Shown in pieces: positions 52,156-61,137 of a stretch of DNA of 64,000 nucleotides. This stretch comes from Polyangium mundeleinium. GTDB taxonomy: Bacteria; Myxococcota_A; Polyangia; Polyangiales; Polyangiaceae. Each line of letters starts with the position of its first letter. Position 1 is the first letter of the stretch. The notes below the pieces were generated by a model. It saw only the letters and a list, made by a program, of their open reading frames with translations, searched no databases and was not told the DNA's origin. Where the stretch lies: positions 868,001 through 932,000 of the forward strand of contig NZ_JAQNDO010000001.1 in the NCBI RefSeq assembly GCF_028369105.1, read 5' to 3'. Made by a program: the position numbers and the translations under genes.

Positions 52156-53322
52156 TCATTCGCTCTGCGCGAAGACTTCTCGTTCGGACCGTGGCTTCTC
52201 GTTGCCGAACCACCGGTCCTTCAATCGCAGGAACCGGAGCTCGAAGACGTGATAGGACACACTCGCGCTCGCCAGGGTACACACGAGCTGCACGGCCATC
52301 CGTACGAGGACGGACGAAGCCGGGAGGACGCGCTCGACCATGGCCTGCACGGGAAAATGCAGGACGTAGACGCCATAGGAGATACGGCCCAGGTAGGCGA
52401 GGGCGGGGTGCTCGAAGAATCGGGGTAGAAAAACGCCGCGCACCAGGCATTCGATGAGGAGCACGCTCGACACGTTGATGAGCGAGTAGCCCCAGATGTA
52501 GGCATACCCGTGTTTCAGGCCTATCGGGTATCCAATCGAGGAGCGCAGCCCTGCCGGACCGTAAACGACGAGGATCAAAAGGCCGAGGGCCAGCGTGAGC
52601 CCGAGACCCACGAGCAGCGCCCTCCGGCCGGTTCCGAAGGGAAAGAGCGACGCGAGCGCGCCGAGCGCGAAGGCGTCGACGTGCGAAGGGGTGCAGACGT
52701 AGAGCGCGATCTCGGTGTCCGAGAGAATGGACGTGCCCGACAGACGGAGGCCCTGAAAAAGAAGCGCGCGAATGAGAGGACCCGCGAGGACGAGGCCCCA
52801 GAGGACCCGGCGCAGTTTGTTCGGCTCGAGGAAATACAGAAACAGCGGCCAGACGAGATAAAACTGCTCTTCCACCGAGAGGGACCACAGGTGGGTCAAG
52901 AGCTTTGAATGCACGAACCCGGAGCCCGCATGATAAAAATTGTACGTGTAGGTCACCGCGAACGGCAGGCCGGATCGGAGATCGGGAGGAGCGACGCCGA
53001 ACGCGGCCGCGAGCCCGAGCGCGAGCAGATAGGCGTAGTAGAGGGGGAAAATCCGGAGCGCCCGGCGTCCATAAAAGTTGCGGAGGTACTGCGAGAGCGG
53101 AGCCGATCGCGTGCGGTGGAGGATCTTCGTGATGAGATACCCGGAGAGCACGAAGAAGATCTGAACGCCTGCCCATCCAAAGCCCACGAGCTGCTGGTGA
53201 TAAAGCAGGACCAGGACGACGGCAACGGCACGAAGCCCGTCGAGCCCGGGCAACGCCGAGCCATCGGAGCCGGGACGGTTTTTATCCAGATGCACGGCCA
53301 ACGTCCGCACGGTATCCGGCAT
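52156..53322 (-). CDS. Acyltransferase 3 family membrane protein (OafA-like)
   Basis: This 388-aa protein has about ten membrane helices and the acyltransferase-3 signatures: 'LDGLRAVAVVLVLLYHQ' with the catalytic His near residue 42, 'FFVLSGYLITKIL', 'YGRRALRIFPLYY' and 'HLWSLSVEEQFYLVWPL'. It transfers acetyl or other acyl groups from the cytoplasm to extracytoplasmic glycans or lipids, such as O-antigen or a glycosylated natural product. Length is normal for the domain without a fused SGNH part. It is divergent from the O-methyltransferase gene at 53391 with 68 bases between. Confidence 0.92.
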   Translation of the reverse strand: MPDTVRTLAVHLDKNRPGSDGSALPGLDGLRAVAVVLVLLYHQQLVGFGWAGVQIFFVLSGYLITKILHRTRSAPLSQYLRNFYGRRALRIFPLYYAYLLALGLAAAFGVAPPDLRSGLPFAVTYTYNFYHAGSGFVHSKLLTHLWSLSVEEQFYLVWPLFLYFLEPNKLRRVLWGLVLAGPLIRALLFQGLRLSGTSILSDTEIALYVCTPSHVDAFALGALASLFPFGTGRRALLVGLGLTLALGLLILVVYGPAGLRSSIGYPIGLKHGYAYIWGYSLINVSSVLLIECLVRGVFLPRFFEHPALAYLGRISYGVYVLHFPVQAMVERVLPASSVLVRMAVQLVCTLASASVSYHVFELRFLRLKDRWFGNEKPRSEREVFAQSE

Positions 53323-53390
53323 CGCGCGAGGGTGTCAACCGTCGGCTGCGTTCCTTGCTCGGGTCCGACGCGCTTGATACGCTGAATGCC

Positions 53391-54401
53391 ATGGAATCCA
53401 CGCAATCTCCTGTTGGAATCATCATGGATCTCAGTTGGGGATGCTTTTATGCCGGCGCCCTCAACGCCGTCATGCAGCTCGGAATCGCTGACCGGCTCGT
53501 GTCGGGACCGAAGACGGCGGAGGAGCTCGCGGTCGAGGCGAACGCCCATTCCTTGTCGCTTTACCGCGTCCTCCGCGTGCTCGCGTCGAAGGGCGTCTTC
53601 GCCGAGGACGATGACGGGCGATTCCACCTCACGCCGGCCGCCGATCTCCTTCGCACGGGCGTGCCTTTCTCCCTGCAAGGCACAGTGCAGCTCGGCACGC
53701 TCCCACCCACGATGGAGGCCGCGCTCCATATCCCTCATACCGTGAAGACCGGCGAGTGCGCGTTCGACGCTCGCCACGGCGTGGGGTTTTTCGAGTACAT
53801 GAGCAAGCATCCGTTGATCGGCGAGGTCTTCGACAAGGCGATGGCCGGCGTCTCGGACGCGGACAACCGGGCGATCGCCGAGGCCTACGATTTCGGTGCT
53901 GCTTCGCGCGTCGTGGACGTGGGCGGGGGCCTCGGCGGGTTGCTCGTCGAGGTGCTGCGAAAATATCCCTCGGTGCGCGGCGTGCTTTACGATCGACCCG
54001 AGGTCGTCGGGCAGCCGGGGCGTATCGCGGCGGCAGGGCTCGACAAGCGCGTCGATCGCATGGCTGGCGATTTCTTCACCTCCGTGCCGGACGGCGCGGA
54101 CGTCTACGTGCTGAAGCGGATCATGCACGATTGGGCAGATGATACGTGCGTGAACATCCTGATGCATTGCCGACGCGCAATGGCCGCCGGAGGGCGCGTG
54201 CTCGTCGTCGATGCGCTCGTGCCTCCAGGAAACACGGATCACCCGAGCAAAGCGCTCGATCTCTGCATGCTGACCGTCGTGCCCGGCCGCGAGCGCACCG
54301 AGGCCGAATTCGCAGCGCTTTTTCTGGCCGCCGGGCTGAAGATCGCCCGCGTGATCCCGACCGCGAACTCCATCGCCATCGTGGAGGGCGTCGCGGCCTG
54401 A
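53391..54401 (+). CDS. SAM-dependent O-methyltransferase, second copy in window
   Basis: This 336-aa protein belongs to methyltransferase family 2, like the one at 21312-22334. It has an N-terminal winged-helix dimer domain and 'VVDVGGGLGGLLVEVLRKYP', 'YDRPEVV', 'GDFFTSVPDGADVYVLKRIM' and 'HDWADDTCVNILMHCRRAM'. The HDW motif carries the usual catalytic His. ATG 53391 is chosen over a TTG at 53355. No other biosynthetic gene is adjacent, except perhaps the divergent acyltransferase. Its substrate is probably a phenolic or polyketide hydroxyl group. Confidence 0.9.
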   Translation: MESTQSPVGIIMDLSWGCFYAGALNAVMQLGIADRLVSGPKTAEELAVEANAHSLSLYRVLRVLASKGVFAEDDDGRFHLTPAADLLRTGVPFSLQGTVQLGTLPPTMEAALHIPHTVKTGECAFDARHGVGFFEYMSKHPLIGEVFDKAMAGVSDADNRAIAEAYDFGAASRVVDVGGGLGGLLVEVLRKYPSVRGVLYDRPEVVGQPGRIAAAGLDKRVDRMAGDFFTSVPDGADVYVLKRIMHDWADDTCVNILMHCRRAMAAGGRVLVVDALVPPGNTDHPSKALDLCMLTVVPGRERTEAEFAALFLAAGLKIARVIPTANSIAIVEGVAA

Positions 54402-54514
54402 CGTCGTACGCGCGCTTGTGTGTCGACGCACGGGCCATGGGACCTTGGTCTCATGGCCGGCCTGTATGGGGCGGGCTACAACGGGCGTCACGGGGCCCGA
54501 GCGCCCCGGATCCC

Positions 54515-55021
54515 ATGAATGATACCAAACGCGTTTCACGTAGCTTCACCCCGAGCGGTTTTGCGAGCGTCCTCCCGTCGTACAGCCGGTCCGAGGAGGA
54601 GGGCGCCCCGCGCTCGGGAAGGGGCAGCAGCGGCCTCATGAGGCGTACGCGTGTCCTCGTCATCGACGACGACACGAGGTTCGGCGAGAGCGCCGTGCAG
54701 AGGCTCGCGGAGATGGGCTTCGAGGCTCGATTTCACAACGGGCCCGTGGGCGTCCTTCAGGCCATACGCGACATGCGCTGCGACCTCGTGCTGCTCGACG
54801 TGAACATGCCGAAGCTCGACGGTTCGATCGTGATCCGCATGATCCGCGATTCGATTGGGCTCGGCGAGGTCCGCGTCCTGTTTTGCAGCAACATGGAGGC
54901 GAACGTGCTCGCTCGGATGGCGCGATCGCTGGGTGCCCATGGGTCGGTGCCGAAAGACGTCACCGACGAGGGCTTCGTCGTCGAGCTACGCGCGGCGCTC
55001 CAGAGGCGCTCCTTCGTGTAG
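54515..55021 (+). CDS. Stand-alone response regulator receiver protein
   Basis: This 168-aa protein is a single receiver domain (about residues 43-165) after a Ser/Arg/Gly-rich, probably disordered 40-residue extension. Key residues are 'VLVIDDDTRFG' (acidic pocket), phospho-acceptor D95 in 'LVLLDVNMPKLDG', Ser in 'LFCSNME' at the Thr/Ser position and Lys146 in 'SVPKDV'. No output domain is present, as in CheY-like and many myxobacterial regulators. The ATG at 54515 gives the extension; an ATG at 54638 would remove it. No kinase gene is adjacent. Confidence 0.85.
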   Translation: MNDTKRVSRSFTPSGFASVLPSYSRSEEEGAPRSGRGSSGLMRRTRVLVIDDDTRFGESAVQRLAEMGFEARFHNGPVGVLQAIRDMRCDLVLLDVNMPKLDGSIVIRMIRDSIGLGEVRVLFCSNMEANVLARMARSLGAHGSVPKDVTDEGFVVELRAALQRRSFV

Positions 55022-55370
55022 GTGTCGTGATCAGGTCGCGCCGCGCTTCGAGCGCGTGGAGGCGCGCCGGAGCACCATCACCACCGCAGTCGCCACGGCT
55101 CCGAAGCTCGTTTCGAGGCCATCCCGCGAGCTCGCCGTCGTGCAACTCGCACAGCCGCCCTTGTGCACCCCGCCGCCCGCGACCTTCGCGTCTCCGTCGC
55201 CGACCGACACGAATGCAGCCGGGCCGCCGCCCGCGCCGCCGCAGGGCGGATGCGCGGGGGGTCGCGTGGGCGAAGCAGGCGACGAGCCGGGGCCCATCGG
55301 CGCTGGGGTTGTGGTGGCGATGGGGTTCCTCGCGCTGCGGCTCGTCCGGCGGCGAACGGGGCGTTGAACG
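55022..55370. other. Interval with two rival MYXO-CTERM-like reading frames
   Basis: This 349-base gap between the receiver and dienelactone hydrolase genes holds two overlapping frames, both ending like surface-sorting tails. The minus frame (55297 to 55031, 88 aa) ends GGCASCTTASS, a helix 'FGAVATAVVMVL' and RRASTRSKR, close to the tail of the protein at 14812-15264 (GGCGGCTTAG). The plus frame (to 55367) ends GGCAGG, 'IGAGVVVAMGFLALRLV' and RRRTGR. Neither has a signal peptide or ribosome site. One may be the remnant of a small surface protein. Confidence 0.4.
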
Positions 55371-56159
55371 TTACCCGCGCAGGCGCTCGCCGAAGAAGGC
55401 GAGCACGCGGTCGAGCGCCTGCCGCGTGGGGTGACCGGCTTCGTCGACGAGGTCGTTCGTCACGACCGAATGGGCGAGCCGCTGGATGCCCCAAGTGTTG
55501 CCCGGGCCCGAGTCGATTTCAATGGATTCGAGCGCGGGGCCGAGCTCCTTGCGCAGGGACACGAAGCGCTCGCCCGGGCAAAGAGGGTCGTGCGTGAATC
55601 GCATCGCGAGGACCTGCGCGCCGGACGCGCATCGCTCCTTCACGGTGGCGAGATCACGCTCCGAGATGTGCATGCCCGCGCGTCGCGCCGCGCCGAGGCC
55701 GAGCGGGAGCGACGGCTGGCTGAGCACGGGCGCCGCGACCGACGGATCGACCATGAGCGCGAGCGCGAAATTGCCGGTGATGCACATGCCGATCGCGCCG
55801 ACGCCCTTGCCGCCGAGCTCGGCGTGCACGTGGCGGCAGAGCGCGCGCAGCCAATCGACGAGGGGGCTCGATTCGTTCGCCGCGAGTACCGCGAACTCGC
55901 GCGAGATGCACGCGCGCGCGAGCTGAGAGGCCGCGTAGGCGGGGGTGGGCGGTTTTCCGGGCGTGCCAAAGAGCTGCGGCATGAAGACCGTGAATCCCTC
56001 GGTGGCGACGCGCTCGGCGAAACGAATGACCTGGGGCGTGATGCCGGGAATCTCGCTCATGACGACCACGCCGGGCCCGCTGCCGCGGCGGTAGACGTCC
56101 CGCTCGGCGCCGTCGTGGGTGAAGGATCCGCGCTTGAAACCGTCGAGCTCGATGGACAT
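55371..56159 (-). CDS. Dienelactone hydrolase family protein
   Basis: This 262-aa cytoplasmic alpha/beta hydrolase has 'GVVVMSEIPGITPQVIRFAE' (oxyanion region with the conserved Glu), the Cys nucleophile elbow GMCITGN, an acidic residue in 'RFTHDPLCPGERF' and the catalytic His in 'QRLAHSVV'. The Cys-Asp-His triad and the SEIxG motif are those of dienelactone hydrolases, which open lactone rings in chloroaromatic breakdown; many members act on other esters. It ends 13 bases before nothing but the short interval above and follows the VWA gene on the same strand, 67 bases away. Confidence 0.9.
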   Translation of the reverse strand: MSIELDGFKRGSFTHDGAERDVYRRGSGPGVVVMSEIPGITPQVIRFAERVATEGFTVFMPQLFGTPGKPPTPAYAASQLARACISREFAVLAANESSPLVDWLRALCRHVHAELGGKGVGAIGMCITGNFALALMVDPSVAAPVLSQPSLPLGLGAARRAGMHISERDLATVKERCASGAQVLAMRFTHDPLCPGERFVSLRKELGPALESIEIDSGPGNTWGIQRLAHSVVTNDLVDEAGHPTRQALDRVLAFFGERLRG

Positions 56160-56226
56160 GGCCGCGGATGGTAGCGCGAGCCTCGGCCCGCCGACAAGCG
56201 AAAGGCCTCGTCGGCCCGAGCACTGC

Positions 56227-57660
56227 TCAATGGAGGGCCTTGACCGCCTTCTGGTGCACCTCTTTGCGATTGCGAACGACGGACGGTGATTCCGAGGGCA
56301 TGGGGGTGGCCATGCTGTCGTCCGAGAATTCGTACTCGTAGCCCGAGGGCGAGGGCGACGGAGGGGCTGGGCGATCGGCCTCCGGCATGTCCTTGGCCAC
56401 GGACGTCATGTTCGCCGCGAGTTTTTCGAGCTCGGAGCTCGGCGTGCGCTTCGATTGCGCGAGCGCCGCCGCGGCGCCTTTTTCGAGGAGCCCGCGCGCG
56501 TGCACGTACGAGCCCTGCTTGCCGAACTCCAGCGCCTGGAGCGTCGTCGCGGAGGCCTCGGCAAGCGCGGCCGAGAGGTCGACCGCGGGGTTCTTCGCCT
56601 TCGCGACCTCGCCCTCGTCGAGCGTGGTCCGCGCGCCGAAGTAAAGGCGGCGTTCGAGGCGGCCGGCCTGTTCGAGCGCGTCGTCGAAGGTGAGCACCGC
56701 GTCGAGCAGCTCGATCGGCACGTTCGCCTTTCGAGGCGTCACCGTCATTCGAACGACGACGTCGCGGGTGTCGCCGCGCACGATGTCGCCGAGCGGCATG
56801 GAGGCGGCGCTCCCAGGCGACATCATCTGCGTCCCGACGATCGCGTCGATCCGCACGCCGGGGCCGGGGTTCAGGGTCACGGAGGCCTGGCGGCCGTACA
56901 CCGTGTCGAGGCGATCGAGCTCCTCCCGGAAGAAGCCGGCGAGTTTGTCTGCGCTCTCGATGTAGCTGTATCGCCCGCCGGAGAGGTCCGCGAGTCTCCC
57001 CATGAGCGTCTCGTCGTAATCGAGCCCGAGCCCGAGGGTCGTGACGGCGACGCCGCGGTCGGCCGCGCGCTTTGCGGTGTATTCGAGGTTTGCCGCCCGG
57101 TTCGGGATCCCATCGCCGAGGAGCACGACACGGTTCACGCCATTCGGATTGTGATTCGCCAGCACCTGGTCGAGCGCGGTCTGGAGCCCGTCCGCCATTT
57201 CGGTCGTGCCGCGCGCCTCCATGGCCGCGATGCGCTGCCGCGCCTCTTCGCGCACCTCGGCGTCGAGCTCGGTCGACGGGACGAGCAGCTCGGCCTTCGA
57301 ATGAAATACGACGACCGCGAGCCGATCGCCGTCCTTCAGCGCGTCGATCACCTGGAGGCTCGCGCGGCGCGCGGCCACGATGGCTTCGCCCTCCATCGAG
57401 CCCGAGGTGTCGATGGCGAGCGCGACGTTCACGGGGCCACGCTCGCGCGCGGGACGCGCGGCCGTGGAAATACGAAGCACGGCGTAGACCGTGCTGTCCC
57501 CGTTCGCGAGGAGCAGGGGCGAACCGAGGAGCGCCTCCACGCGGACGGCATTGGGGTCGCGCGCGCCGGTAGGCGACGCGGCCGGCCCGCAGCCGAGGAC
57601 GAAGAGGACGGCGGCAACGAGGAGGAGGGGTATCGACGTGCGAAACGCGAGATCTCTCAT
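56227..57660 (-). CDS. VWA-domain lipoprotein
   Basis: This 477-aa protein has a lipobox (LFVLGC, Cys24), then a von Willebrand A domain (about residues 75-250) with a complete metal-ion site: 'LAIDTSGSMEGE' (D-x-S-x-S), Thr in 'GTTEMADG' and Asp in 'LLGDGIPNRA'. A beta-rich and helical C-terminal part follows, ending in a Ser/Pro-rich segment and 'RKEVHQKAVKAL'. It resembles bacterial VWA lipoproteins of the YfbK group. It probably binds a protein partner in the periplasm or on the surface. CGGAG lies 7 bases before the ATG. Confidence 0.9.
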   Translation of the reverse strand: MRDLAFRTSIPLLLVAAVLFVLGCGPAASPTGARDPNAVRVEALLGSPLLLANGDSTVYAVLRISTAARPARERGPVNVALAIDTSGSMEGEAIVAARRASLQVIDALKDGDRLAVVVFHSKAELLVPSTELDAEVREEARQRIAAMEARGTTEMADGLQTALDQVLANHNPNGVNRVVLLGDGIPNRAANLEYTAKRAADRGVAVTTLGLGLDYDETLMGRLADLSGGRYSYIESADKLAGFFREELDRLDTVYGRQASVTLNPGPGVRIDAIVGTQMMSPGSAASMPLGDIVRGDTRDVVVRMTVTPRKANVPIELLDAVLTFDDALEQAGRLERRLYFGARTTLDEGEVAKAKNPAVDLSAALAEASATTLQALEFGKQGSYVHARGLLEKGAAAALAQSKRTPSSELEKLAANMTSVAKDMPEADRPAPPSPSPSGYEYEFSDDSMATPMPSESPSVVRNRKEVHQKAVKALH

Positions 57661-57819
57661 GGCGGACTCCGAAGACTGCCTAAGACGTGCGAAGCCCCGG
57701 GAAGATTTGGCGGCGTGATCGAGGCGCTGCGCTCCGTCGTGACAGGCAGGCCCGCGCGGCGTGTGTGCTGGGACGTACTCCGCCTCGTGCCCTCCGCGCA
57801 AATCGGGTAGGCTTTCGCC

Positions 57820-58095
57820 ATGGTCTCCACCGTTCATTGCCCGAACTGCGGGGCGCCTGCGCAGGCAGGCAGCGCCACCTGTTCTTATTGCCGCGCCGTC
57901 CTCGCCTGGCCCGGCGCGCCCGCCGGCGCGGCGCAGGCGAGCGGGCCCAGCGGGATGCCGGCCGGGGTCGTCGAGGCGCTGCGCGCCGGCAACAAGTTCG
58001 AGGCGATCCGGCTCTACCGAGAAGCGCGAAAATCCTCGCTCCTCGACGCGAAAAACGCCGTGGATGCGCTGGAAAAGCAGCTTGGCCTCGGCTGA
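57820..58095 (+). CDS. Zinc-ribbon/L7-L12-tail-like small protein
   Basis: This 91-aa protein has an N-terminal zinc ribbon (CPNCGAP and CSYC, residues 7-24), an Ala/Gly/Pro linker and a C-terminal 45-residue domain. That domain ('VVEALRAGNKFEAIRLYREA', 'SLLDAKNAVDALEKQLG') resembles the C-terminal domain of ribosomal protein L7/L12. Such stand-alone domains occur in small bacterial proteins of unknown role, possibly in protein interaction. It is a single gene with a start supported by the zinc ribbon position. Confidence 0.85.
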   Translation: MVSTVHCPNCGAPAQAGSATCSYCRAVLAWPGAPAGAAQASGPSGMPAGVVEALRAGNKFEAIRLYREARKSSLLDAKNAVDALEKQLGLG

Positions 58096-58189
58096 GCTCG
58101 GCTTTGGCGCTAGATCCTCCGTGGGGCTTGATCGAACGGATGACGTCCGTTATGTTGGACGACGTCACGCTTTGTTGGAGGGTCGTTCG

Positions 58190-58336
58190 ATGAACCAGCG
58201 CAGCGCTCGTGTGATCGATCTCGACGAGGTGCGAAGGAGGCGCGCAGACGAGCAGCGCCAGAAGGCGCAGTCGGAGTCGGTCGTGCTCGTCTGGGTGCCC
58301 GTCTGGTTCTGGGTGCCCGTCTGGCCCGCGATGTGA
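58190..58336 (+). CDS. 48-aa protein with a Val-Trp-Pro repeat tail
   Basis: This very small protein has GGAGGG 7 bases before its ATG. The first 30 residues are charged and basic ('VIDLDEVRRRRADEQRQKAQ'). The last 15 are VLVWVPVWFWVPVWPAM, in which VWVPVWFWVPVW is an aromatic near-repeat encoded by two copies of CTGGGTGCCCGTCTGG. The tail is too short for a normal membrane helix but could insert into a membrane interface. It is followed by a strong two-way hairpin. No family recognised. Confidence 0.65.
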   Translation: MNQRSARVIDLDEVRRRRADEQRQKAQSESVVLVWVPVWFWVPVWPAM

Positions 58337-58341
58337 CCGGG

Positions 58342-58360
58342 AAGTGACCCGCCGGGCGGG

Positions 58361-58366
<6 letters not shown>
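58342..58366. terminator. Two-way hairpin between convergent genes
   Basis: AAGTGACCCG and CGGGTTACTT form a 10-bp stem with one G-U wobble around a five-base loop. It lies between the stop of the 48-aa gene and the stop of the Met-rich gene, overlapping the latter's TAA, so it can serve both strands. Confidence 0.6.
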
Positions 58367-58816
<450 letters not shown>

Positions 58817-58965
58817 GGCGTGGTCTCCTTTTCCGTCGTTCTCAGGCTCATACCCGGCCTGCGCGTGGACCGCAATGCGGGAATTCCCGCTTTTTTGCGG
58901 TGCGCCCGGAACGGACTGAAAAATATCTTTTCGCTCCGTCCCGGTTGCGCGTAGGATTCCGGCCC

Positions 58966-61128
58966 ATGCTTCGATACTCTCCACGCCAGATTCTCGCCTC
59001 TTCCCTGTTTCTGCTCGTCGCCGGGAGCGCCGGTCCCGCCCGCGCCGCGGATACGTCGACCCTCGGGAGCCTCACGCTCCGGCCCACGATTCACGCTGTG
59101 GGCGTCACGGCCGCGGTCACGGGGGACGACGATGGGGATGCCACCGTCAAGCTCGCGTTCCGCAAGGTCGGGGATGCGAGCTTCACCCCCGGTCATCCGC
59201 TCCTCCGCACGTCCGGCGGGCGCCGAGGGAGCGCGCTGTTCCTGGAGCCCGCGACCGAATACGAGGTGCGCGTCACGCTCGACGATCCCGACAACGGCGG
59301 GCCTCTGGAGGCGACCGGGACGATCCGCACGCGCGAGGACGCGCCTCCGCCGCAGGGAAGCAAGCAGCTTTACGTCGATGCAAAAAACGGCTCGGATGGA
59401 AACGACGGCTCGAAAGCCTCGCCCTTCAAGAGCATCGGCGCCGCCGCGGCGGCCGCCGGGCCGGGGACGGTCGTGCACGTCGCAGCCGGCGTTTATCGCG
59501 AGACCGTGACGGTCCAGGGCAATCACGGCGGCGCCGCGGGAAACCCCGTCTGGTTCGTCGCCGAGCCTGGCGCGATCATCGACGGCTCCGATCCTGCGCT
59601 CGAGGATGGCTCGGTGTTTCAATCGGAAGGCAATGGGATCTACTCGGCGCCGTTCTCCGGCGCGTCCCAGTATGTGGCCGTGGATGATACGCGCATCTAC
59701 GATTACAGCTCCCTCGCGGACCTACAATCCGCCGCCGCGGGCCTCGCCGGCGGCTTTTACGTGGACGCCGCCGCAGGGCGGATTTACTTGAAGCTGCCCG
59801 ACGGCGGATCCCCTACCGGGCATGTGATTCACGTGGCCATCCGGAACGTCGGCATTCTGCTCGACACCGTCACCGACGTCGTCGTCGAGGGCTTCGAGAT
59901 CCGTCATCTCGGCGCCGACGCCGAGGGCGCGGGCATCGACGTGCGCGACACGGCGCGCGCGTGGGTCCGGAAAAACAACATCCACCACATGAACGCCGGC
60001 GTCCGGGTGCGCAGGCCCCTCGCGGCGGAGAACGTCATCGAGGACAACGTCGTCCGTGACACGAGCATCTGGTCGTGGCCCTGGAGCTCCGTCAAAAACC
60101 ATACCCCCGAGGCGAGCGCCATCAGCATCACCGGCGGCGGCGCGAACGTCGTCCGGAGAAATCAGCTCACCGGCACGTTCAATGGGGTGTACATCGGCAG
60201 CTTCGACGATTCCTCGGAGTCGGTCGCCCCGGATACGGACGTGTACGAGAACGTGCTCGTCGAGCACGGCGATGACGGGCTCGAACCCGAGGGCGCCTGC
60301 GTGAACGTGCGTTTCTGGAACAACCACATGCGCGGGGTGCTGAACGGCGTGTCGCTCGCGCCGATCGAGGTCGGTCCGCTCTTCGTGGTGCGCAACGTCA
60401 TCGACGGCTTCAAGGAGCACGCGCTCAAGGTGAACAACGGCTCGCAAGGATTCATGCTCGTGTATCACACGACGAGCCGACCGGCCGCGGGTGTGGCAGA
60501 GGCGCAGGCGATCGCCCCCACGATTCCTTTTGCAAACCTGATCACGCGAAACAACATCTGGACCTCGCACCGCTACGTCATCGAGAGCAGCATCACGCCG
60601 AGCGGGCCCGTGGACCTCGACTGGGACGATCTGTTCACGGACATCCTCGACGGGACGCCGCGGTTCGTGAAATGGCTCGACGTGAAGTACACGAGCATCG
60701 CGGAGCTCGCGGCCTCGGGGACGATCGAGAGCCACGGCTTTCAGATCGAGCCGAAATACGAGGACGCGGAGGGTGGCGATTTCACGCCGGTGGAGGGGAG
60801 CGGGCTCGTCGACGTCGGCGTCGTGATCGAGGGCATCAACGATCGATTCGTGGTCGGCGCGGCGCCCGATCTCGGCGCGTTCGAGCGAGGAGGCGTGGGG
60901 CCGCTGCCGGACGGCGGATTGCCCGACGGCGGATCCGGGGCTTCGTCGAGCGGCGTGGGCGGGGGCGGTGGGGATGGCCAGGGCGCCGGCGGCAATGGCG
61001 GAGGCGGTTCCGCCGAGGATGACGGCGGTTGTGGGTGCCGGCTCGGGGACGGCGCTGCGCCGGGGCTCGGGCTTTATGCCTTCGGCGCGCTCGCGTGGGG
61101 GCTTTCGCGTCGGCGGCGCAGAGGCTGA
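58966..61128 (+). CDS. Secreted right-handed beta-helix surface protein with MYXO-CTERM tail
   Basis: This 720-aa protein has a signal peptide (ending ARA-ADT near residue 28), an N-terminal fibronectin-like segment (about 35-125), a DUF1565-type start ('LYVDAKNGSDGNDGSKASPF', 'IGAAAAAAGPGTVVHVAAGVY') and parallel beta-helix coils to about residue 640 ('VEGFEIRHLGAD', 'NIHHMNAGVRV', 'NVVRRNQLTGTFNGVYIG'). It ends with a Gly-rich linker, GGCGCR, a helix and RRRRR. Beta-helix proteins of this kind bind or cleave polysaccharides; no catalytic set is recognised. AGGA lies about 10 bases before the ATG. Confidence 0.88.
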   Translation: MLRYSPRQILASSLFLLVAGSAGPARAADTSTLGSLTLRPTIHAVGVTAAVTGDDDGDATVKLAFRKVGDASFTPGHPLLRTSGGRRGSALFLEPATEYEVRVTLDDPDNGGPLEATGTIRTREDAPPPQGSKQLYVDAKNGSDGNDGSKASPFKSIGAAAAAAGPGTVVHVAAGVYRETVTVQGNHGGAAGNPVWFVAEPGAIIDGSDPALEDGSVFQSEGNGIYSAPFSGASQYVAVDDTRIYDYSSLADLQSAAAGLAGGFYVDAAAGRIYLKLPDGGSPTGHVIHVAIRNVGILLDTVTDVVVEGFEIRHLGADAEGAGIDVRDTARAWVRKNNIHHMNAGVRVRRPLAAENVIEDNVVRDTSIWSWPWSSVKNHTPEASAISITGGGANVVRRNQLTGTFNGVYIGSFDDSSESVAPDTDVYENVLVEHGDDGLEPEGACVNVRFWNNHMRGVLNGVSLAPIEVGPLFVVRNVIDGFKEHALKVNNGSQGFMLVYHTTSRPAAGVAEAQAIAPTIPFANLITRNNIWTSHRYVIESSITPSGPVDLDWDDLFTDILDGTPRFVKWLDVKYTSIAELAASGTIESHGFQIEPKYEDAEGGDFTPVEGSGLVDVGVVIEGINDRFVVGAAPDLGAFERGGVGPLPDGGLPDGGSGASSSGVGGGGGDGQGAGGNGGGGSAEDDGGCGCRLGDGAAPGLGLYAFGALAWGLSRRRRRG

Positions 61129-61137
61129 CGCGAAAGA

